The position numbers and the translations under genes are program-made. Under the pieces are notes generated by a model. That model searched no databases. It was not told the DNA's origin and was given only the letters and a program-made list of their open reading frames with translations. Of a stretch of DNA of 64,000 nucleotides, positions 26,656-36,037 are shown one piece after another. Each line of letters opens with the position of its first letter. The first letter of the stretch is position 1. Origin of the DNA: SHXR01 sp046160305 (GTDB taxonomy: Bacteria; Pseudomonadota; Gammaproteobacteria; Burkholderiales; SG8-39); NCBI GenBank assembly GCA_046160305.1, contig JBJXGX010000302.1, positions 1 to 64,000 on the forward strand. Direction: 5' to 3'.

Positions 26656-27942
26656 TCAGGCGCCGGCCCGGATGACGCCCACGCTGCCCATGTACGGTTT
26701 CAATGCGTCCGGGACCGTGATCGAACCGTCGCTGTTCTGATAGTTTTCAATGACCGCGATCAAGGTTCGCCCGACCGCGAGCGCCGAACCATTCAGCGTG
26801 TGCGCAAGCTCGGGTCTGCCCTTCTCGTTGCGAAAGCGGGCTTGCATCCGCCGTGCCTGGAACGCTTCGAAGTTCGAGCAGGATGAAATCTCCCGGTACG
26901 CATCCTGACCGGGCAGCCACACCTCGATGTCGTAGGTTTTCGCCGACGAGAATCCCATATCGCCGGTACACAGGGCGACCACGCGATACGGTAGATCGAG
27001 CCGCTTCAGGATCACCTCGGCATGACCGGTCAGCATTTCCAGATCCTCGTAGGAGCGCGCCGGGTGTGTGATCTGCACGAGCTCGACCTTGTCGAACTGA
27101 TGCTGGCGGATCATCCCGCGGGTATCCCGGCCGTAGGTTCCCGCCTCGCTGCGAAAGCAAGGTGAATGGCAGACGAACTTGAGCGGCAGTTTTTCAAGCG
27201 GCACGATGGTGTCGCGCACGATGTTCGTGACCGGCACTTCGGCGGTCGGGATCAAATAGAACTTCTCGCCGTCGCCGCGTGGCACCGCGAAGAGATCTTC
27301 TTCGAATTTCGGCAGTTGACCGGTGCCGAACATCGAGTGCCGATTCACCATGTACGGCACATAGGTCTCGACATACCCATGTTCCTCCGTGTGCACGTCG
27401 AGCATGAACTGCGATAGCGCGCGATGCAGGCGCGCGAGCGGGCCGGTCATCACGGCGAAGCGCGCACCGGCGATCTTGCTCGCGACTTCGAAGTCGAGCA
27501 TTCCGAGCGCAGCGCCAAGATCCGTGTGGTCCTTGACCGAGAAATCGAATGCGCGGGGCGATCCGACACGTCGCACCTCTATATTGTCGTTGCTCGACTT
27601 GCCGATCGGGACGCTCTCGTGCGGCAGATTCGGGATTACCGATACGAACGCCTGCTGCTTTTCCTGAATGGCATTCACCTGTTTCTCGAGATCGGCAAGC
27701 GTCGTGTTCACGGCGTTCACTTCGGCCATCAGCGCGGCAACATCCTCACCCTTCCCCCGCGCGCTGCCAATGCCTTTCGACAAGGTATTGCGTTTGGCCT
27801 GGCGCTCTTGCGTGCGCGTCTGAATGGTCTTCCGCTCGGCTTCGATCGCATCGAAAGTGGCGATATCGAGCTGGAATGGGCGATCGGCGAGGCGCTTCGC
27901 GACGCGATCGAGGTCAGTGCGGAGGAGTTGGATATCCAGCAT
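26656..27942 (-). CDS. serS: Seryl-tRNA synthetase
   Basis: A 428-residue class II synthetase that charges tRNA-Ser. The N-terminal coiled-coil arm occupies about residues 25-110. Motif 2 is CFRSEAGTYGRDTRGMIR, and motif 3 lies in the final stretch GRTLIAVIENYQ. The ATG at 27942 gives the canonical MLDIQLLR start; the open frame upstream of it is not coding. It follows rarA in the same direction with a 92-base gap. Confidence 0.97.
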   Translation of the reverse strand: MLDIQLLRTDLDRVAKRLADRPFQLDIATFDAIEAERKTIQTRTQERQAKRNTLSKGIGSARGKGEDVAALMAEVNAVNTTLADLEKQVNAIQEKQQAFVSVIPNLPHESVPIGKSSNDNIEVRRVGSPRAFDFSVKDHTDLGAALGMLDFEVASKIAGARFAVMTGPLARLHRALSQFMLDVHTEEHGYVETYVPYMVNRHSMFGTGQLPKFEEDLFAVPRGDGEKFYLIPTAEVPVTNIVRDTIVPLEKLPLKFVCHSPCFRSEAGTYGRDTRGMIRQHQFDKVELVQITHPARSYEDLEMLTGHAEVILKRLDLPYRVVALCTGDMGFSSAKTYDIEVWLPGQDAYREISSCSNFEAFQARRMQARFRNEKGRPELAHTLNGSALAVGRTLIAVIENYQNSDGSITVPDALKPYMGSVGVIRAGA

Positions 27943-28034
27943 GGCAGTCGGTCGGTGAAAGGTGAAGGCTAAAGGGAGAAGGGGGAAAAGAGAACACCCG
28001 CCGTCACTGCGCGAGAGGGTTCGGGTAAGGGGGC

Positions 28035-29417
28035 TCACTCTTTCCTCTTCACCGTTCCCTCTTGCCGTCCGGCGCGGCGTGCTGCGCTACGTGCCTCGTC
28101 ATCGAGGCTGCGAAAATGCGCCAATCGTTCAGCGATCCGAGCCTCGATGCCGCGATCGGTCGGCCGGTACCAGTGCGGCGCCACCATGCCTTCAGGCAGA
28201 TAACTCTCGCCCGCCGCGTAACCTTCGGGCTCGTCATGGGCGTAACGGTATTCCTTGCCGTGCCCCATCGCCTTCATGAGCTTGGTCGGCGCGTTGCGAA
28301 TGTGCATCGGCACAGGGCGCGACTTATCGTTCGCAACGAAGTCGCGCGCCTTGTTGTATGCGACATAGACCGCATTCGATTTCGGTGAAGAGGCGAGGTA
28401 GACCACCGCCTGCGCAATCGCGAGTTCGCCCTCAGGCGATCCCAGCCGCTCATAGGTGTTTGCCGCGGCGAGCGTGATTTCGAGTGCACGCGGATCCGCC
28501 AACCCGATGTCCTCGATGGCCATCCGGATCACCCGCCTGGCAAGGTAGAGCGGATCCGCTCCACCGTCGAGCATACGCACCAGCCAATATAGCGACGCAT
28601 CGGGACTCGATCCGCGAACCGATTTGTGCAGGGCCGAAATCTGATCGTAGAAAGCATCCCCGCCTTTGTCGAAACGACGCAGGTTCCGCGCCACCGCGCC
28701 TTGCGCAAATTCACCATCGACCACCGAGACACCCGCGCTTATCGCAGCGGTTTGGACGATCTCGAGGAAATTCAACAGGCGACGCGCATCGCCGTCGGCC
28801 AGCTCGGCCAGCCGGTCGCGTGCGGTCGCATCGAAGGTCTGCGATCCGACGAGCTGCGCAACCGCGCGCTCGAATAGCGCACCCAGCTCATCGTCGGTAA
28901 GTGAGGTGAGTACATAGACCTGGGCGCGCGAAAGCAGCGCACTATTCACTTCGAACGAAGGATTCTCGGTGGTCGCACCGATGAACGTGAACAGCCCTTC
29001 CTCGACGAAAGGCAGAAAGGCATCCTGCTGCGCCTTGTTGAACCGATGAACTTCATCCACGAATACGACCGTTGACCGCCCGCGCACCCGCGCGTGACGA
29101 GCACGCTCCACCGACTCCCGAATTTCCTTCACGCCCGCCAATACCGCGGAGATGGCGATGCATTCGGATTGAAATGCAGACGCGGCGAGGCGCGCCAGGG
29201 TGGTCTTCCCTACCCCAGGCGGCCCCCAGAGAATCATCGAATGCGGTTTGCCCGATTCGAACGCGAGGCGGAGCGGTTTGCCGGGACCAAGCAGATGTGT
29301 TTGCCCGACCAGCTCATCGAGCGACTTGGGACGCAAGCGCTCGGCCAGCGGCACCGTTGGCACTTTGCCTGTCGCGGGGTCGCCTTCGACCGCCGCATCG
29401 TCGAACAGATCACTCAC
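28035..29417 (-). CDS. rarA: Replication-associated recombination protein A (AAA+ ATPase)
   Basis: A 460-residue AAA+ ATPase of the RarA/MgsA/WRNIP1 family, which acts at stalled replication forks with SSB. Walker A is WGPPGVGKTTLA and Walker B is VFVDEVHRFNKAQQD, followed by GATTENPSFEVN (sensor 1). The C-terminal AlkA-like/tetramer region with HYKNAPT-like blocks (here IRNAPTKLMKAMGHGK) is present. The GTG start overlaps the lolA stop by 8 bases, a conserved betaproteobacterial arrangement. Confidence 0.95.
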   Translation of the reverse strand: MSDLFDDAAVEGDPATGKVPTVPLAERLRPKSLDELVGQTHLLGPGKPLRLAFESGKPHSMILWGPPGVGKTTLARLAASAFQSECIAISAVLAGVKEIRESVERARHARVRGRSTVVFVDEVHRFNKAQQDAFLPFVEEGLFTFIGATTENPSFEVNSALLSRAQVYVLTSLTDDELGALFERAVAQLVGSQTFDATARDRLAELADGDARRLLNFLEIVQTAAISAGVSVVDGEFAQGAVARNLRRFDKGGDAFYDQISALHKSVRGSSPDASLYWLVRMLDGGADPLYLARRVIRMAIEDIGLADPRALEITLAAANTYERLGSPEGELAIAQAVVYLASSPKSNAVYVAYNKARDFVANDKSRPVPMHIRNAPTKLMKAMGHGKEYRYAHDEPEGYAAGESYLPEGMVAPHWYRPTDRGIEARIAERLAHFRSLDDEARSAARRAGRQEGTVKRKE

Positions 29418-30030
29418 CGATCACGTCCGCGCCTTTAGGCGGCGTGAACTGAAAGGTCGACGGGTCGATCCGGGGGTTCCGTTCCATCGTAAGAAATTTG
29501 AGCACGGTCTGTTGCCCAAATGCATCCGTCAGCTCCATCGCGGCGAGGCCTTCTTTGGAAAACCCGATACGAATACGTTCGAAGTTGGCCTCCTTCTGCC
29601 GGGGCGTCGCGAGCACCCATTCGAGCCCATCGCGCGTCCCTTCATCTTTCAGCACGAAGGCCTTCATCGCGTCGTTGTTGCCCGATAGCAGCGCGGCGGG
29701 CGTTGACCCGAGTGCCGCGTCGATCTTCCGAATCGAGACCTGATTGAGATCGGGATCATAGATCCACACCTTTGATCCGTCACCGACGATCAGTTGGTTG
29801 TACGGCTTGACATAGGTCCAGCGGAACTTGCCCGGACGGGCGAACTCGAGGGTCCCGCGCGATTCCTGGGTGACCTTGCCGCTCCGATCGACGATGCGCT
29901 GGCTGAATTCGCTCTTCGCCGACCGCGTGTCGTTCATGAAAGCGTTGAGCCGGTCGGTACCGCCGGCCCACGCGGAAGCGGCGAGAAGCCACCCGGACAA
30001 AACTGCACTCAATCGTACGTTCGCTATCAT
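29410..30030 (-). CDS. lolA: Outer-membrane lipoprotein carrier LolA
   Basis: A 206-residue periplasmic chaperone that carries lipoproteins from LolCDE to LolB. The ATG at 30030 gives a signal peptide ending in ASAWAGG, and the mature protein has TLEFARPGKFRWTYVKPYNQ and VWIYDPDLNQV, both diagnostic for LolA. It lies 10 bases after ftsK and overlaps rarA, forming ftsK-lolA-rarA. Confidence 0.95.
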   Translation of the reverse strand: MIANVRLSAVLSGWLLAASAWAGGTDRLNAFMNDTRSAKSEFSQRIVDRSGKVTQESRGTLEFARPGKFRWTYVKPYNQLIVGDGSKVWIYDPDLNQVSIRKIDAALGSTPAALLSGNNDAMKAFVLKDEGTRDGLEWVLATPRQKEANFERIRIGFSKEGLAAMELTDAFGQQTVLKFLTMERNPRIDPSTFQFTPPKGADVIGE

Positions 30031-30040
30031 CTGTTCGCCT

Positions 30041-32362
30041 TCACCCTTCGCCTTTGACCGGCGCGAGAATCTCTCGATTCCCATTCGACTGCATCGCGGA
30101 CACGAGTCCCGCCTGTTCCATCGATTCGAGCAAACGGGCCGCACGGTTGTACCCGATTCGCAAGTGCCTTTGAACCAGCGAGATCGATGCCCGGCGGGAA
30201 CGGACCACGATGTCCACCGCCTGGTCATACAACGGATCGGATTCCCCACCCGTTGCACTCGCCGTGCCGGTGAGATCGAGTACCCCCCCATCGACGCTCT
30301 CGCCTGTGCCTTCGAGCAAGCCGTCGATATATTCCGGCTTCCCGAGGCTCTTCAGGTGATCGACCACCTTGTGCACTTCATGATCGGCCACGAACGCACC
30401 ATGCACCCGCATGGGCACGCCGGATCCCGGCGGGAGGTACAGCATGTCGCCTTGCCCAAGCAGCGATTCGGCGCCTTGCTGATCCAGAATCGTGCGCGAA
30501 TCGACCCGGCTCGATACTTGGAACGCGATCCGTGACGGAAAGTTCGCCTTGATGAGTCCGGTGACCACATCCACGGACGGCCGTTGCGTAGCGACAATGA
30601 GATGAACCCCGGCCGCTCGTGCTTTCTGGGCGAGGCGGGCGATCAGCTCTTCGACCTTCTTGCCGACGACCATCATCAGATCGGCCAACTCGTCGATGAC
30701 GACGACAATATACGGCAGCTTGGTCAGTGGCACCGGATTCTCGGTCTGAATCGTCTCCGGATCATGCAAGGGCTTCCCGGCTTTTTCGGCGTCCCCCACC
30801 TTGGTGTTGTAACCGGACAGATTGCGAACCCCGACCCATGACATCAGCTTGTAGCGCCGATCCATCTCGGCCACGCACCATCCCAGCGCATTCGCCGCGT
30901 ATTTCATGTCGATGACCACCGGCGCGAGCAACTGCGGAATGTCCTGATAGACCGAAAGCTCGAGCATCTTCGGATCGATCAGGATCAGCCGCACATCGCG
31001 CGCTTCAGCCTTGTAGAGCAGCGAGAGAATCATCGCATTCATCGCGACCGACTTCCCCGACCCGGTGGTACCGGCAACGAGCAGGTGCGGCATCCGCGCA
31101 AGATCCACCACGATCGGTTGGCCGCTGATGTCCTTGCCAAGCGCGATCGCGAGCGGCGAGTGCATGTCGTGATAGACCTTCGATGACAGGATCTCCGAGA
31201 GGCGCACCGACTGGCGCTTCGGATTCGGGATCTCGAGGCCCATGCATGATTTGCCGGGAATCGTCTCGACCACCCGAATGCTCATCACCGACAGCGACCG
31301 CGCGAGATCCTTAACCAGGTTCACGATCTGGCTGCCCTTTACGCCGATCGCCGGTTCGATTTCATAGCGCGTGATGACCGGCCCGGGATAGGCGGCCAGC
31401 ACTTTAACCTCCACGCCGAAATCTTTCAGCTTGCGTTCGATGAGGCGCGAGGTGTACTCGAGCGTTTCGGGACTGATCGTTTCACGCTCGGACGGCGGTT
31501 CATCGAGCAAAGCAAGCGGCGGGAGCGGGGTATCGGGCAGCTCCTGGAACAACGGCACCTGTTTTTCACGAATGACGCGATCCGATTTTGGGATCTCAAT
31601 TACCGGCGGCTCGATCCGAATCGGCCGTGCCTCCTCGGTGCGGCGCTTTTCCGCAACGACGATCGACTCGCGCTCCACTGCGGCAACCTCGCCGGCTTTC
31701 TCGTCGACGCGTCGCTCGCGCCAGGCGAGCAGGTTTCGAAACGCCGATTCGATCCAGGACCCGAGCGCTTCGATCGCGGTCACCCACGAGATACCGGTGA
31801 AGAGCGACGCACCGATCAGGAACGCCGTCAGCAATACGAGCGTCGCGCCGGTGAAGCCGATCGTGACATTGACCCAGTCGCCGATGAGAACACCCAGCAC
31901 CCCGCCGGGCTTGAACGGCAACGCCACGCCGATGGTATGAAAACGCAGCGCCTCGGTCGCGCTGGAGGACAACAGCACCAGGAGAAATCCGCCGAGTGCA
32001 AAAAAGAATGGACGCCGATCGCTGATCGAGGTGCCATCAAGCCGCCGGTATCCCCAGACGACCGTATAGGCAAGCAGCACGATCCACCAGTAGGTCGACA
32101 GGCCAAACAGATAGAGCAGGAGATCGGCCAGCCATGCGCCGAAGCGTCCGCCCGCGTTGCTCACCGTGGTGTTGAGGCCGGTGCGCGACCAGCCCGGGTC
32201 CGCTGTCGTGAAGGTGATCAGCGCGAGGGCAAGATAGAGCGCGGCCATGACGACCACGATCCACCGCGACTCTCTTAGCAGCGTGGCGACTTTGCCCGGA
32301 AGGGGCGCTTTTGCGGGTTTGGCCAAATCTGGATGCGAGAGGGAACGCTGGAAGCCGAGCAT
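30041..32362 (-). CDS. ftsK: DNA translocase FtsK
   Basis: A 773-residue cell-division DNA pump. Four to five membrane helices lie in the first 190 residues, followed by a linker of about 80 residues that is short and charged, then the alpha/beta/gamma motor: VAGTTGSGKSVAMNAM is Walker A, VVVIDELADLMM is Walker B. The winged-helix gamma domain at the C-terminus (SLVQRHLRIGYNRAARLLE) recognises KOPS sites. ATG start. Confidence 0.96.
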   Translation of the reverse strand: MLGFQRSLSHPDLAKPAKAPLPGKVATLLRESRWIVVVMAALYLALALITFTTADPGWSRTGLNTTVSNAGGRFGAWLADLLLYLFGLSTYWWIVLLAYTVVWGYRRLDGTSISDRRPFFFALGGFLLVLLSSSATEALRFHTIGVALPFKPGGVLGVLIGDWVNVTIGFTGATLVLLTAFLIGASLFTGISWVTAIEALGSWIESAFRNLLAWRERRVDEKAGEVAAVERESIVVAEKRRTEEARPIRIEPPVIEIPKSDRVIREKQVPLFQELPDTPLPPLALLDEPPSERETISPETLEYTSRLIERKLKDFGVEVKVLAAYPGPVITRYEIEPAIGVKGSQIVNLVKDLARSLSVMSIRVVETIPGKSCMGLEIPNPKRQSVRLSEILSSKVYHDMHSPLAIALGKDISGQPIVVDLARMPHLLVAGTTGSGKSVAMNAMILSLLYKAEARDVRLILIDPKMLELSVYQDIPQLLAPVVIDMKYAANALGWCVAEMDRRYKLMSWVGVRNLSGYNTKVGDAEKAGKPLHDPETIQTENPVPLTKLPYIVVVIDELADLMMVVGKKVEELIARLAQKARAAGVHLIVATQRPSVDVVTGLIKANFPSRIAFQVSSRVDSRTILDQQGAESLLGQGDMLYLPPGSGVPMRVHGAFVADHEVHKVVDHLKSLGKPEYIDGLLEGTGESVDGGVLDLTGTASATGGESDPLYDQAVDIVVRSRRASISLVQRHLRIGYNRAARLLESMEQAGLVSAMQSNGNREILAPVKGEG

Positions 32363-32402
32363 GCTCCCGATTCACCGATGCGATGGGAGGGCGCCAAAAT
32401 AT

Positions 32403-32442
32403 AAAAAGCCTGGGGCGGATTGTAACCGCCACCAGGCTTTTT
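32403..32442 (-). terminator. Rho-independent terminator after the Crp/Fnr gene
   Basis: An 11-bp arm pair (AAAAAGCCTGG / CCAGGCTTTTT) with an additional inner GGCGG/CCGCC pairing makes a strong hairpin. In the leftward direction the stem is followed by a T-rich tract, so it would end the Crp/Fnr transcript before ftsK. The A-rich arm makes it potentially bidirectional. Confidence 0.88.
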
Positions 32443-32582
32443 CCGTGTCGCCGCGGTGCAGGCCGCGTCGATCCGGATAGGGCTCCCGCCGGTTCGTCAA
32501 CGAACGGAGCGGACTTCCCGGTTGGCCCCGGAACAGCGGGGCTGATCCGTGCTACCGATCAGAGATTCCCGGGGATCGAGTG

Positions 32583-33257
32583 TTAGTGCGCCATCAGAAT
32601 ATTGTCGCGCAGGAAGATCGCGCCGGAACGGACCTCGATGTAGCCGCCCGTCTGCAGATCCTTCATGACCCGGCTCACCATTTCGCGGGAGGCACCGATC
32701 ATCTTGGCGATATCCTGCTTGGGCAATTTCTTGGTCACGACCTTCTGGCCATCGATCGTGTCTGCCATCTCGAGCAGGAGGCGGGCGACACGGCCATACA
32801 CATCCATCAAGGCGAGGCTGCCGATCTTGCGGTCGGCGTCACGCAGACGCTTGACCAAACCACGCATCACGCCCATGCAAATATCGAAGTTCTCGGCCAG
32901 GCATTTCTTGAAATCGGCCTTCGAGATGGTCAAGAGTTCGCACGGCTCGATCGCGATCACCGTGGCCGACCGGGGCGCATCATCGACCAGCCCCATTTCG
33001 CCGAAGAACTCACCGGAAGACAGGATCGCGAGGATCACTTCGCGGCCTTCGTCATCGCTCATCATCACCTTCAGGCGACCGGCAATAACGATGTACAACG
33101 AATCCGTCGGATCACCGGCGGAGATGATCGTTGAGCTGCGGGGAAAGGCCTTACGACCGACCACACGCGTCAAGAGAGCAAGCTGTCCCTCCGGCAACTG
33201 CGAAAACAACGGAACATTACGAAGAAGAAGTGTCGAAACACTAGCGGGACCACGCAT
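32583..33257 (-). CDS. Crp/Fnr-family transcription regulator
   Basis: A 224-residue regulator. The N-terminal cyclic-nucleotide-binding jelly roll shows SGEFFGEMGLVDDAPRSATV, with the phosphate-binding pattern close to cAMP-binding members (GEM-L-DDAPRSAT). The C-terminal winged helix carries the recognition helix ASREMVSRVMKDL. No Fnr-type N-terminal cysteine cluster is present. The ATG at 33257 has GGAGGG upstream. It is the only gene in its transcript, ended by the terminator at 32403-32442. The ligand is not certain. Confidence 0.9.
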   Translation of the reverse strand: MRGPASVSTLLLRNVPLFSQLPEGQLALLTRVVGRKAFPRSSTIISAGDPTDSLYIVIAGRLKVMMSDDEGREVILAILSSGEFFGEMGLVDDAPRSATVIAIEPCELLTISKADFKKCLAENFDICMGVMRGLVKRLRDADRKIGSLALMDVYGRVARLLLEMADTIDGQKVVTKKLPKQDIAKMIGASREMVSRVMKDLQTGGYIEVRSGAIFLRDNILMAH

Positions 33258-33531
33258 TGAATTGCCCTCCACGAAAATCGATACCCACTACAGGGGAGTA
33301 AGGCTCCATCGTCAGAACTCTTGGTGAGCCCGGATCAATCCACCGCGCATCGCAACCGGCATGGTCTGGCCACCGGAGCGAATGGGTCGGTGAATCAATC
33401 ACACGGTACTCTTCACATTCGGACATCGAAGCAACAAATAGACACGAGAAATTCTTTCAGTTCGCGGCATCGACCGCGGCGGCAGGCCGCGCTTCGTGCC
33501 GACACGTGTACCGCATCCGCGCGAAATCAAT

Positions 33532-33927
33532 ATGCCTTACATCGACAAAAAGAAGCGATCTTCCACCGGGAAGCGACCTGCCGCTGCCCTCGTGAAGTCC
33601 GATCGATTCCGCATTGTTCCGATCATTGATGAAATTCCGCCAGCCCGAACTGAATTTTTTGAGCCATCACTACCTTGGGAAATCGGCAAGGCGACAAAGC
33701 CCTGCCAATGCAACTTCTCCCCCGGCATCCGTGACGTTTTCGAGCACGAGTATATGCGCCTGATAATTCGGAAACAATTGTTTATCAATCCTACGTGTCT
33801 CAATGGTGAAGTATTACCCATCCGTCTTACAGTGTCGCCCGCAGGTCGGTTTCACCTCCCTGTTCATCCACCGATCGATCGTATTTCGACGCGATCGGCC
33901 GCATCAATCTCAATGACTATAATTTGA
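33532..33927 (+). CDS. Hypothetical protein, uncertain
   Basis: A possible 131-residue basic protein opening MPYIDKKKRSSTGKR. No family is recognised. The stretch is visibly richer in A+T than its neighbours, and codon use differs from the surrounding genes. No clear ribosome site precedes the ATG, and an antisense frame of similar length exists, so coding status is doubtful. It lies between the divergent Crp/Fnr and trxB genes. Confidence 0.3.
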   Translation: MPYIDKKKRSSTGKRPAAALVKSDRFRIVPIIDEIPPARTEFFEPSLPWEIGKATKPCQCNFSPGIRDVFEHEYMRLIIRKQLFINPTCLNGEVLPIRLTVSPAGRFHLPVHPPIDRISTRSAASISMTII

Positions 33928-34002
33928 CCCTTTACGCGGGGAGGTCCCGATCGTGGCGCGCCGCATTGCCGCCCGTTCGGACCGAACTGCTCCGGAGCAT
34001 TG

Positions 34003-34956
34003 ATGCCAAAAACGATCAAGCATGCGCGCGTTCTTATTCTCGGATCGGGGCCGGCCGGTTATTCGGCAGCCGTCTACGCGGCGCGCGCCAATCTGAAACC
34101 TGTCCTCATTACCGGCATCGCACCGGGGGGCCAACTGACGACAACGACCGATGTCGACAACTGGCCCGCCGATTTCGCGGGCGTGCAAGGGCCGGAGCTG
34201 ATGGAGCGTTTTCAGAAACACGCGGCGCGCTTCGACACCGAGATCGTATTCGATCAGATCTCGCATGCCTACCTGGCCGAGCGGCCTATTCGACTCGAGG
34301 GCGATTCCGCGACCTACACATGCGACGCCCTGATTATCGCGACCGGTGCTTCGGCCCGCTATCTCGGCTTGCCCTCCGAGCAGCAGTTTCTCGGCAAAGG
34401 CGTCTCTGCCTGCGCAACCTGCGACGGATTCTTCTATCGTGGCCAGGACGTAGCGGTGATCGGTGGCGGCAACACAGCGGTCGAAGAAGCCCTGTACCTC
34501 TCGAATATCGCCAAGCAGGTGACCCTCGTGCATCGACGCGACAAGCTGCGCGCGGAGAAAATCATGCAGGACAAATTGTTCGCGCGCCCCAACGTCCGCA
34601 TGGTCTGGAACCATGCGCTCGACGAGGTGATCGGCGACGACAAGGGAGTCACCGGTATTCGTATTCGTGGTACCAAAGACGACGCGCGGCAGGCGCTCGC
34701 GGTCCATGGACTCTTCGTCGCGATCGGCCACACGCCGAACACGCAGATCTTCGAGGGCCAGCTTGCAATGGAAGGCGGATACATCATCACCAAAGGCGGC
34801 CGCGAGGGCGACGCCACGGCGACGAGCACACCCGGGGTGTTCGCGGCGGGCGACGTTCAGGATCACATCTACCGCCAGGCGGTCACCAGCGCGGGATCCG
34901 GTTGCATGGCCGCGCTCGATGCCGAGCGGTATCTTGATTCATTGACCTCGGGGTAG
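34003..34956 (+). CDS. trxB: Thioredoxin reductase
   Basis: A 317-residue flavoprotein that reduces thioredoxin with NADPH. The FAD-binding GSGPAGYSA is at residues 14-22, the redox-active CATC in SACATCDGFFY, the NADPH motif GGGNTAVEEA, and the C-terminal FAD motif FAAGDVQD. The ATG at 34003 has GGAG five bases upstream; a TTG one codon before is the only alternative. Intact. Confidence 0.97.
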   Translation: MPKTIKHARVLILGSGPAGYSAAVYAARANLKPVLITGIAPGGQLTTTTDVDNWPADFAGVQGPELMERFQKHAARFDTEIVFDQISHAYLAERPIRLEGDSATYTCDALIIATGASARYLGLPSEQQFLGKGVSACATCDGFFYRGQDVAVIGGGNTAVEEALYLSNIAKQVTLVHRRDKLRAEKIMQDKLFARPNVRMVWNHALDEVIGDDKGVTGIRIRGTKDDARQALAVHGLFVAIGHTPNTQIFEGQLAMEGGYIITKGGREGDATATSTPGVFAAGDVQDHIYRQAVTSAGSGCMAALDAERYLDSLTSG

Positions 34957-35003
34957 TATCGAGGCGTCACACTTTGTCGTGCCTAACTGCCGGAGCAACC
35001 AAC

Positions 35004-35564
35004 GTGCAACGCGGACGCGACCCGGATCGGGCACCTGCGAATGATTCCGATCTCGACCTTTTCCGCGACGCGGTCCGGGACGCCGTCCCACTGCCGGCGC
35101 CGCATCGCGTTGATGTGACGCAGCGTCCGGCACCGCCGGTCGCGGTCCAATCCCTCCTCGATGAGCATGACGCATTCGCGGAGCTGCACCACGTCGTCGT
35201 GAACGGCGAGTCGGCCCTCGATACCGGCGACGAGACATACTTCGTTCGCGAAGGCTATTCGCCGCTGCTCGTGCGCAAATTGCGCCGCGGTCAATGGGTC
35301 GTCGAAGAGGAGCTCGATCTTCATGGCGCACGGCGGGATGAAGCGCGCGAGATGCTCGGTGATTTCCTGAAGCATGCGATTCGCGGGCGCCGGCATTGCG
35401 TGCGCATCATTCACGGCAAGGGCCTGGGGTCAAAGAACCGTGAGCCGGTGCTCAAGAACAAGGTGAAGGCGTGGCTCGCGCGCCGCGATGAAGTGATCGC
35501 GTATTGCCAGGCGCCGCCAACGATGGGTGGCGGGGGCGCGCTGCTGGTCCTGTTGAAACGTTAG
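35004..35564 (+). CDS. Smr-domain (MutS2-like) endonuclease-type protein
   Basis: A 186-residue protein of the SmrA type. The C-terminal Smr domain begins with ELDLHGARRDEA (the LDLHG motif) and contains IIHGKGLGS (HGxGxG); GGGGALLVLLKR is the usual ending. The N-terminal half is charged and variable. The GTG at 35004 has GGAG 8 bases upstream and is preferred over a TTG at 34974. Its stop overlaps the convergent P-II gene by four bases. It probably acts in nucleic-acid cleavage or ribosome rescue. Confidence 0.88.
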   Translation: MQRGRDPDRAPANDSDLDLFRDAVRDAVPLPAPHRVDVTQRPAPPVAVQSLLDEHDAFAELHHVVVNGESALDTGDETYFVREGYSPLLVRKLRRGQWVVEEELDLHGARRDEAREMLGDFLKHAIRGRRHCVRIIHGKGLGSKNREPVLKNKVKAWLARRDEVIAYCQAPPTMGGGGALLVLLKR

Positions 35565-35899
35565 ACGGCGGCCTCGTTCAGCTCACCCGTGCGGATGCGC
35601 ACGACCTGCTGAACCTCCGTGACGAAAATCTTGCCGTCCCCGATCTTGCCTGTGCGCGCGGACTTGACGATGGCCTCGACTACCTGATCGACCAGGCTGT
35701 CGGTGACGACCACCTCGATCTTCACCTTCGGCAGGAAGTCGACCACGTATTCAGCACCGCGATAGAGTTCAGTGTGGCCCTTCTGGCGGCCGAACCCCTT
35801 CACTTCCGTGACCGTGAGGCCGCTCACACCCACCTCGGCGAGCGCCTCGCGGACTTCATCGAGCTTGAACGGCTTCACGATGGCTTCGATTTTTTTCAT
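35561..35899 (-). CDS. glnB: Nitrogen regulatory protein P-II
   Basis: A 112-residue P-II signalling protein. The T-loop holds the uridylylation tyrosine in RGAEYVVDF (Tyr51), the B-loop is ARTGKIGDGKIF, and the start MKKIEAIVKPFKLDEVREAL is canonical. It senses 2-oxoglutarate and ATP and controls glutamine synthetase adenylylation. No amtB is adjacent, which favours GlnB over GlnK, but sequence alone does not settle this. Convergent overlap with the Smr gene. Confidence 0.93.
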   Translation of the reverse strand: MKKIEAIVKPFKLDEVREALAEVGVSGLTVTEVKGFGRQKGHTELYRGAEYVVDFLPKVKIEVVVTDSLVDQVVEAIVKSARTGKIGDGKIFVTEVQQVVRIRTGELNEAAV

Positions 35900-36037
35900 G
35901 GCGCGCGGACCAGAGGAGAATTGGGCGGGGCAGTATATAGGAGACCGCTGAAACAGTAGACTTGCCTCGCTCCGACCAAATCCCAATAATCAAACGATGT
36001 CCTGCCCCGTCCAATACAACCCCGAGTCGTCGCGGTA

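Noticed and set aside
33910..34866. A 318-codon minus-strand frame opposite trxB
   Set aside because: trxB on the plus strand has all catalytic motifs; the antisense frame has none.
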